Positions 6,283 to 10,699 of a DNA stretch of 10,699 nucleotides are shown one piece after another. Below the pieces are notes generated by a model. It was not told where the DNA came from. It worked only from the letters and a program-made list of their open reading frames with translations, and did no database searches. Every line of letters begins with the position of its first letter. Positions within the stretch are counted from its first letter, which is position 1. Where the stretch lies: positions 1 to 10,699 of the forward strand of contig DASXSZ010000121.1 of assembly GCA_036505735.1 (NCBI GenBank), written 5' to 3'. Position numbers and translations under genes: made by a program. The DNA comes from DASUPK01 sp036505735. Lineage in GTDB: Bacteria > Actinomycetota > Thermoleophilia > Solirubrobacterales > 70-9.

Positions 6283-7173
6283 CTAGGCGTTCAGGCAGTA
6301 GCCGTAGGCGGTCAGGGAGGCTCCCGACCCGAGGTTGAATCCGGAGGCCGACCACGTGCCGTCGTCATTGAGCATGCCGTTGGTGAGAAAGACGGAGGTC
6401 GAGCCGTTGCTGCTGAAGCCGCCGGCGGTCATCCGCGTCCCCGGCGGGCAGGTCGGGGTTGTCGCCGTGCCGAGGCCGGGTCCGAGTGCCGTGGAGGCGG
6501 AGACCTCGCTGAGCAGCGGCCGCTTGCTGCGTGTGCAGTAGGCGATCGCCGTGATCTGGCCGCCGAAGCCACCGAAGGCGTGGGCGACGACCTGCCAGGA
6601 CCTCGACGAGATCGCCCGCGACTCCATCACGTAGTTGCCGCCCCGGGAGATGAAGTCGGTGCGCTGGAAGCCTCCGGAGAAGAGGTGTCTCCGGCCCGGG
6701 CATGTCGCGACGGCGGTCTTCGTCTGACCGGGCTTCACGTACTTGGTCGTGTGCGGCGGCGTCACGTGCCCCAGCCGGGGCCCGCAGGCGGCCTGCAGGG
6801 TGACGCTCCGGGGCTGCGTGCTGCCGGGGGTCGGGTCGAAGAGCACCGCGGTGACGTGCCAGCCGTGCTGCACGCCGAGCCGCTCATAGGAATGCGGGTA
6901 AACGCCCTCGCCGCCCGCACTCGGCGGCGGGTAGCTGCTCATGCCGCCTCCGAGCGGAAGGCTGTTGCCCGGGCAGCCGACGGTCAGGCGCTTCTTCTGG
7001 TCCGGCTGTGACAGGGTGAAGGACCTGGTGGCGATCCGCACGGACCTCGCGGCCCTCGTCGATGACTTGCCGGCGACGCTCCCGATCGCCTGGCCGGCAA
7101 GCAGCGCAACAAAAAGCGCGGCCAGCAAGCTGGTCGCGCAGGCAACGGTGCGGCGGCGTCCCTGCCGAGGCAT
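6283..7173 (-). CDS. Secreted protein of unknown function with three two-cysteine modules
   Basis: I do not recognise a named family. The 296-residue protein starts with a classic signal peptide: a basic MPRQGRRR, a hydrophobic core at about 13-29 (ATSLLAALFVALLAGQA), and likely cleavage near residues 33-34. The mature part contains three similar modules, at about 62-130, 152-213 and 235-293. Each opens with a Cys-Pro motif (CPG at 67 and 158, CPP at 242), followed by a Gly-rich step (LGGGM, FSGGF, TAGGF), a variable loop, a Trp (GWHV, SWQV, TWSA) and a closing Cys (130, 213, 293) after an LTAYGYC-like strand. Six cysteines in pairs suggest one disulfide per module outside the cell. An in-frame TTG at 7215 with AAAGG 5 bases upstream (7221-7225) would add 14 residues. 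I prefer the ATG because it gives a normal signal peptide. It appears to be transcribed alone, between the aldehyde dehydrogenase and the ccm-hem run. Confidence 0.8.
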   Translation of the reverse strand: MPRQGRRRTVACATSLLAALFVALLAGQAIGSVAGKSSTRAARSVRIATRSFTLSQPDQKKRLTVGCPGNSLPLGGGMSSYPPPSAGGEGVYPHSYERLGVQHGWHVTAVLFDPTPGSTQPRSVTLQAACGPRLGHVTPPHTTKYVKPGQTKTAVATCPGRRHLFSGGFQRTDFISRGGNYVMESRAISSRSWQVVAHAFGGFGGQITAIAYCTRSKRPLLSEVSASTALGPGLGTATTPTCPPGTRMTAGGFSSNGSTSVFLTNGMLNDDGTWSASGFNLGSGASLTAYGYCLNA

Positions 7174-7183
7174 CCGCCGGCGC

Positions 7184-7228
7184 TTACCCGAATCTCCGCG
7201 GGTTATGCATTTCAATCTCGCCTTTCAT
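7184..7228 (-). other. 14-codon upstream open frame before the secreted protein
   Basis: On the minus strand an ATG at 7228 opens a 14-codon frame (MKGEIEMHNPRRFG) ending in TAA at 7186-7184, 10 bases before the ATG at 7173. AAAGAG lies just upstream of its start. It is in a different frame from the secreted protein and overlaps the possible TTG start at 7215. It could be a leader peptide or chance; nothing shows that it is translated. Confidence 0.2.
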
Positions 7229-7295
7229 GCTCTTTGCACCCATCGGCAGACAGGCCCGGGGCACCGCGGCGCGAATCTCTCGCTAGGGGAGGGGG

Positions 7296-8984
7296 CTAGG
7301 CGCCCTTGCGCATCGTCCGCCGAGTGACCTCGACGAGCGGTCGGAACCCCTCGCGGAGCGCCCGCAATCGGTTCCCGTTGCGGCTGTAGAGCAGCTGCGC
7401 CGAGGAGCGGAGCGCGTCTGCGAGCTTGCGGTCGTAGGGCTGCCACCACATGTCGCGGGTCCAGCCCGGCTCCCAGGCGAGCTGCTTGATGTTCACGCAC
7501 TCGTAGAAGCCGAACTTGGAGTGCGAGCGGCCCAGGCCTGAGTCCTTGACGCCGCCCCAGGCGCACTGGCAGGCGCCGTGGGAGAAGGAGTGATCGTTCA
7601 CCCAGACCATCCCGGACTCGATCTGGTGGGCCATCCGCTCGCCCTTGGCGCGGTTCTTTGTCCAGACGGACGCGCCGAGGCCGAACCGCGAGTCGTTGGC
7701 CAGTCCGATCGCCTCCTGCTCGGAATCGACGGTGATTACCGGGAGCACGGGGCCGAAGATCTCCTCCTTCATGATCCGCATCTCGTGCGTGACGCCGGTC
7801 AGCACGACCGGGGCGATGAAGCTCCCCTTCATCCCAGTGACCTCGGTGGGGCCACCCGTGAGCCGCTCGGCGCCGTTCTCCATGGCGTCGTCGACCAGCT
7901 CCTCGACGATCCTCGCCTGCTCCTCGGAGACCATCGGCCCGATCTCCGTGGTCCACTCGCGCGGGTCGCCCACGGTCAGCCGCTCGGTCTCGCGGACCAC
8001 CCCCTCGAGGAACGCGTCGGCGACGTACCGGTGGACGTAGACGCGCTCGATCCCGGAGCAGGTCTGCCCGGCGTTGGCGAAGCCTCCCCAGACGGCGCCG
8101 GAGACGGCGTTGGCGAGGTCGGCGTCGGCGCAGACGATCTGTGGGTCCTTACCGCCCAGCTCCAGCACGGAGCCCTTCATCCGCTTGGCGCACTCGACAC
8201 CGACCTTGCGGCCGACCTCGACCGAGCCGGTGAAGAAGATCTTCCCCGCGGTGGACTTGACGAGGGCGTCGCCGATCCGCCCGCCGCCGTGCACCGTGCG
8301 GATCAAGCCCTCGGGCAGCCCGGCTTTCTCGAAGGTCTGCCGGATGCGCTCGCCGATCAGCGGCGTGAGGCTGGCGGGCTTGAGCACCACCCCGTTGCCT
8401 GCCATCAGCGCGATCGCGACCTCGCCGAAGGGGATCGACCAGGGGTAGTTCCAGGGAGCGATCACGCCCACTACGCCGATCGGCTCGAAGGTGAACTTGG
8501 CGCTCTTCGACTTCAGGATGAGCGGCATCGAGAGCTTCTCGTCGGAGAGGATGCTCGGGCCGTTGTCGGCGATCCACTTGAGCGAGTCCACGGTGGGGAG
8601 GAGCTCCATCGTGTAGCTCTCCACCCGCGGCTTACCCTGCTCGCTGGTGAGCAGCTCCGCGATCTCGTCGAGCTCGGCGAGCAGCACGTCGACCGCTCGG
8701 CGCATGTAGCGCGCGCGATCCTCGAGGGTGAGGGCCCCCCAGAACGGTTGCACCTCCGCCACGTCGTCGACCACCGCCTGCACCTTGCTCGGGGTCAGGG
8801 TCTCGACGGTTCCGACCAGCTCCCCGGTCGCGGGGTTGAACGAGTCGAGCGCCGTCTTGGCCTTCGACCGCCTGGACGAGGACCTGGGCTTCTTCTGCGC
8901 CTTGGTGGGAGCGGCGCCGTTGCCGCTCCGGCCGTCGGCGTCGGACTTCCGGCTCGTTCGGGTCTTGCGGGAGCTCGCCTCCAT
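7296..8984 (-). CDS. NAD(P)-dependent aldehyde dehydrogenase with basic N-terminal tail
   Basis: This enzyme oxidises an aldehyde to its acid with NAD(P)+. The substrate cannot be told from sequence; the general look is that of the broad aldehyde/succinate-semialdehyde dehydrogenase group. The protein has 562 residues against the usual 480-500. The catalytic set is complete: APWNYPW (Asn179), VLKPAS (Lys202, cofactor), FFTGSVEVGRKV (250-261), LELGGKDP (Glu275), GQTCSG (Cys309) and EEIFGPV (407-413). The extra length is a Lys/Arg/Ser-rich, probably disordered stretch at residues 1-44 and a C-terminal tail after about 495 (including ARG/LYS-rich RRTMRKGA). The ATG at 8984 is set by AGAGGAAG (8990-8997), 5 bases upstream. 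The frame stays open to 9497, but the added part has no domain, crosses the hairpins and overlaps rarA. It is flanked by hairpins upstream and by the secreted-protein gene 80 bases downstream, so it is probably its own unit. Confidence 0.93.
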   Translation of the reverse strand: MEASSRKTRTSRKSDADGRSGNGAAPTKAQKKPRSSSRRSKAKTALDSFNPATGELVGTVETLTPSKVQAVVDDVAEVQPFWGALTLEDRARYMRRAVDVLLAELDEIAELLTSEQGKPRVESYTMELLPTVDSLKWIADNGPSILSDEKLSMPLILKSKSAKFTFEPIGVVGVIAPWNYPWSIPFGEVAIALMAGNGVVLKPASLTPLIGERIRQTFEKAGLPEGLIRTVHGGGRIGDALVKSTAGKIFFTGSVEVGRKVGVECAKRMKGSVLELGGKDPQIVCADADLANAVSGAVWGGFANAGQTCSGIERVYVHRYVADAFLEGVVRETERLTVGDPREWTTEIGPMVSEEQARIVEELVDDAMENGAERLTGGPTEVTGMKGSFIAPVVLTGVTHEMRIMKEEIFGPVLPVITVDSEQEAIGLANDSRFGLGASVWTKNRAKGERMAHQIESGMVWVNDHSFSHGACQCAWGGVKDSGLGRSHSKFGFYECVNIKQLAWEPGWTRDMWWQPYDRKLADALRSSAQLLYSRNGNRLRALREGFRPLVEVTRRTMRKGA

Positions 8985-9018
8985 CGCTGCTTCCTCTCGT
9001 CGCTTGCTCGTCCCGGCG

Positions 9019-9047
9019 ATTCTACGGATAGGCCCCGCGGCTGCCGG
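9019..9047 (-). promoter_or_regulatory. Possible promoter for the aldehyde dehydrogenase
   Basis: On the minus strand TAGAAT (9024-9019) matches five of six bases of the TATAAT -10 consensus. It would place the transcript start roughly 28 bases before the ATG at 8984, leaving room for the strong Shine-Dalgarno. The hexamer 17 bases upstream (CCGGCA, 9047-9042) is a poor -35. The site lies after the three hairpins, which fits a fresh start of transcription. Confidence 0.3.
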
Positions 9048-9064
9048 TGGCACGAGCCAGGCGT

Positions 9065-9091
9065 GAAGCGGCCTCCCGCCGAGGCCGCTTC
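9065..9091. terminator. Perfect 10-bp hairpin upstream of the aldehyde dehydrogenase
   Basis: GAAGCGGCCT (9065-9074) pairs perfectly with AGGCCGCTTC (9082-9091) around a 7-base loop. Neither strand has a U-run after it, so it is not a classic intrinsic terminator. It may stop or stabilise transcripts, or act as a protein site. Confidence 0.4.
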
Positions 9092-9123
9092 TCCCTCTCC
9101 TCCCAGCTTGTGGTCCGACATAG

Positions 9124-9160
9124 CAGAGGCCGGGAGCAATCCCCGAGCTCCCGGCCTCAG
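9124..9160. terminator. Perfect 12-bp hairpin downstream of rarA
   Basis: GAGGCCGGGAGC (9126-9137) pairs perfectly with GCTCCCGGCCTC (9147-9158) around a 9-base loop, and a further C-G pair closes at 9124/9160 past an A-A mismatch. It lies about 140 bases after the rarA stop. There is no U-run, as is often the case for GC-rich actinobacterial terminators. It is the strongest stem in the window. Confidence 0.5.
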
Positions 9161-9216
9161 TGTCCACTCCCCGGCTTTTACGCGCCGGCTCCGGCGAACC
9201 GCACGACTGCCAGAGC

Positions 9217-9233
9217 GTCAGACACCAGTCAGA
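9217..9233. repeat. GTCAGA direct repeat with 11-base spacing
   Basis: GTCAGA occurs at 9217-9222 and again at 9228-9233, so the repeat units are one helical turn apart. It lies in the non-coding gap between rarA and the dehydrogenase, as a regulator site might, but six-base repeats can arise by chance. Confidence 0.2.
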
Positions 9234-9257
9234 ACACGGCCTTGCAGAAAAGGTTGC

Positions 9258-9298
9258 GCCGCAAAGAGAACGGCGTTCGCCCGCTCTTAATCTGCGGC
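9258..9298. terminator. Imperfect hairpin at the end of rarA
   Basis: Nested arms pair in order: GCCGCA (9258-9263) with TGCGGC (9293-9298), AAGAG (9264-9268) with CTCTT (9284-9288), and GGCG (9272-9275) with CGCC (9278-9281), with a 4-base bulge and small internal loops. It overlaps the rarA stop codon. Read on the minus strand, the inner stem is followed by TTCTCTTT, a weak U-rich tail, so it could end rarA transcription. Confidence 0.4.
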
Positions 9299-10644
9299 TA
9301 ACGCTGGTCGCGTTGCTTGCCGAGCAGCTCCCGGAGGCGCTCGAGCCTGGCGCGCATCTCTGCCTCGAACCCGCGGTCGGCCGGCTCGTAGAAGCGCTCG
9401 CCGCGGACCGACTCCGGGGCAAGCGGCTGGTCGGTGACCGCATCCGGCTCATCGTGCGGATAGCGGTAGCCCTCGCCGCGCCCCAGCTTTCGGGCACCCG
9501 GGTAGTGGGCGTCCTGGAGGTGGGCGGGCGGATCGGCGGCGCCGTGCTCGCGGACGTGGGCCGAGGCGCGGGAGATCGCCAGCGTCGACGCGTTCGACTT
9601 CGGCGCCAGGGCCAGATAGGCGGCGGCCTGGGCCAGGTTGAGCGCGCACTCGGGCAGGCCGACCCGGTCGACGGCCTGTGCCGCCGCGTTGGCGACCATC
9701 AGCGCCTGAGGATCGGCGTTGCCGATGTCCTCGGAGGCGAAGATCACCATCCGGCGGGCTATGAAGCGCGGGTCCTCTCCACCCTCCAGCATCACCGCCA
9801 AGTAGTAGATCGAGGCGTCGACGTCCGATCCGCGGGTCGCCTTGATCCAGGCGGAGACGTAGTCGTAGTGCTTGTCGCCCTCCCGGTCGTAGAGCAGCGC
9901 CTTGCGCTGCAGTGCATCCTCGACCGCGGCCGGCGAGACCTCGTCCTCGCCCGCCGCTGCCGTTGTCTCGGTGGCCCGCTCGAGCGCCGCCAGGGCGACT
10001 CGCGCGTCCCCGCCGGAGCGGGCCGCCAGCATCTCCAGCGCCTCGTCCGGGACCGTCGGTGCGCCCGGAAGCCCGCGCTCGTCGCTCAACGCCCGGCGAA
10101 GCAGCGCCTCGACCTCGTCGTGCCCCAGAGGCCGGAACTCATAGATCTGGCAACGGGAGAGCAGGGCCGAGTTGACCTCGAAGTAGGGGTTCTCGGTGGT
10201 GGCGCCGATCAGGGTGATCAGGCCCTCTTCCACGGCGGGGAGGAGGGCGTCCTGCTGGGCCTTGTTGAAGCGGTGGATCTCGTCGAGGAAGAAGATCGTC
10301 GGCCGCCCCGAGGCGCGACGCTCACGGGCGCGGGCGATCACCTCGCGGACCTCAGCCCGACCGGCGTTCACCGCGGAGAGCTCCTCGAACGCGCCCTCTA
10401 CCCGCGCCGCGATGATCCGCGCCAGCGTGGTCTTGCCGGTGCCCGGGGGGCCGTAGAAGATCGCCGAGTGAGGCTCCCCTGACTCGATCGCCACCCTCAG
10501 CGCCGACCCCTCGCCGAGGAGGTGTGCCTGCCCGGCGAACCCCTCGAGGTCGCGCGGGCGCATCCTGGTCGCCAGCGGGGCCTCCTCCGGCGGCACGCCG
10601 GTGCGAGGTGTCTCGCCGCCGGTCTCGAAGAGGCGCTCGCTCAC
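9298..10644 (-). CDS. rarA: Replication-associated recombination protein A (AAA+ ATPase RarA/MgsA)
   Basis: RarA is a clamp-loader-like AAA+ ATPase of the WRNIP1/Mgs1 family that acts as a tetramer at stalled forks and in recombination-linked repair. The protein has 448 residues, the usual length. It shows LATRMRPRDLEGFAGQ (24-39), Walker A GPPGTGKT (65-72), Walker B IFFLDEIHRFNKAQQDALLP (117-136), sensor 1 GATTEN (147-152), an arginine-finger region LLSRC (161-165, Arg164) and sensor 2 GGDARVAL (211-218). The family-specific C-terminal half carries KALLYDREGDKHYDYVSAWIKA (248-269), GSDVDASIYYLA (272-283) and YKYPH-like GYRYPHD (392-398). The start is GTG at 10644, with GGAGGG 6 bases upstream (10651-10656). 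It overlaps the stop of the preceding gene in a GTGA junction, so the two are probably co-transcribed. All motifs are intact. Confidence 0.96.
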   Translation of the reverse strand: MSERLFETGGETPRTGVPPEEAPLATRMRPRDLEGFAGQAHLLGEGSALRVAIESGEPHSAIFYGPPGTGKTTLARIIAARVEGAFEELSAVNAGRAEVREVIARARERRASGRPTIFFLDEIHRFNKAQQDALLPAVEEGLITLIGATTENPYFEVNSALLSRCQIYEFRPLGHDEVEALLRRALSDERGLPGAPTVPDEALEMLAARSGGDARVALAALERATETTAAAGEDEVSPAAVEDALQRKALLYDREGDKHYDYVSAWIKATRGSDVDASIYYLAVMLEGGEDPRFIARRMVIFASEDIGNADPQALMVANAAAQAVDRVGLPECALNLAQAAAYLALAPKSNASTLAISRASAHVREHGAADPPAHLQDAHYPGARKLGRGEGYRYPHDEPDAVTDQPLAPESVRGERFYEPADRGFEAEMRARLERLRELLGKQRDQR

Positions 10645-10699
10645 TCGCGTCCCTCCGCGAGCCCGCGGGCGACGTCGAGGGCCTCGTCCACCGTGACGT
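10641..10699 (-). CDS. C-terminal fragment of an unidentified gene upstream of rarA
   Basis: Reading into the window from the right edge, a frame gives VTVDEALDVARGLAEGRE and ends in TGA at 10643-10641. The stop overlaps the rarA GTG by 4 bases, and the rarA Shine-Dalgarno lies inside this end. Such an overlap is the same style as the other gene junctions here, which supports a real gene. Eighteen residues with no motif are too few to name it. Confidence 0.5.
   Translation of the reverse strand, partial: VTVDEALDVARGLAEGRE

Larger units (their letters stand above)
8985..9297. other. Intergenic region between rarA and the aldehyde dehydrogenase
   Basis: These 313 bases hold no credible gene. 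They contain three hairpins (9258-9298, 9124-9160, 9065-9091), a small CGCCGG/CCGGCG inverted repeat (9183-9196), a GTCAGA direct repeat (9217-9233) and a possible promoter for the dehydrogenase (9019-9047). The part at 9200-9297 is less GC-rich than the coding regions around it. I looked for a tRNA cloverleaf on both strands and saw none. The open frames here lack the codon bias of the neighbouring genes. Confidence 0.75.

Noticed and set aside
6241..6285. Possible terminator of the secreted-protein gene
   Set aside because: Only 5-6 bp stems (GCGCC/GGCGC or AGCGCC/GGCGCT) can form and no U-run follows, which is too weak in such GC-rich DNA.
7578..9290. 570-codon plus-strand frame opposite the aldehyde dehydrogenase
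   Set aside because: It shadows a complete, recognisable enzyme and runs through the hairpin region; no motif is seen.
9100..9297. tRNA gene in the rarA-dehydrogenase gap
   Set aside because: The hairpins do not arrange into a cloverleaf and no T-loop GTTCRA box is placed correctly on either strand.
8985..9497. Upstream extension of the dehydrogenase frame to 9497
   Set aside because: The extension overlaps rarA, crosses three hairpins and lacks domain sequence, while a strong Shine-Dalgarno marks the ATG at 8984.

Overview
The window is very GC-rich chromosomal DNA, and every convincing gene lies on the minus strand, so the biology reads from high to low coordinates. The GC-biased third codon positions, frequent GTG starts, 4-base stop/start overlaps and glutamyl-tRNA (C5) tetrapyrrole route suggest a deep-branching actinobacterium such as Thermoleophilia/Solirubrobacterales. 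That placement is inference, because no rRNA or other taxonomic marker is present.

Layout in transcription order: (1) the last 18 codons of an unidentified gene overlapping rarA (10641-10699); (2) rarA, a clamp-loader-like AAA+ ATPase of stalled-fork and recombination maintenance (9298-10644); (3) a roughly 310-base intergenic stretch with three strong hairpins and a short direct repeat (8985-9297); (4) an NAD(P)-dependent aldehyde dehydrogenase with an unusual basic N-terminal tail (7296-8984); (5) a secreted protein of unknown function built from three similar two-cysteine modules (6283-7173, or from 7215); (6) a tight eight-gene run, ccmA-ccmB-ccmC-ccmD-like-hemA-hemC-cobA/hemD-SAM hydroxide adenosyltransferase, from 6227 to the left edge.

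The last block is the core of the window. CcmABC and the small membrane protein form the heme-handling/export part of system I cytochrome c maturation. HemA starts tetrapyrrole synthesis from glutamyl-tRNA. HemC and the HemD half of the fusion make uroporphyrinogen III, and the CobA half diverts it with SAM toward precorrin-2 (siroheme/cobalamin). The next gene is a SAM-cleaving enzyme of the DUF62 family, cut by the window edge. Most junctions are 4-base overlaps or gaps of 12-15 bases, so co-transcription and translational coupling are likely. A TAGATT box 7 bases before the ccmA ATG, with no Shine-Dalgarno sequence, suggests the run begins with a leaderless mRNA.

The most unusual signal is a 52-base, multiply nested palindrome lying in frame inside hemC, where it adds residues to the flexible active-site loop. 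A related shorter palindrome lies in frame at the 5' end of ccmA. Together they look like a small palindromic repeat family tolerated inside genes. I found no CRISPR array, tRNA, rRNA, insertion sequence or phage gene.
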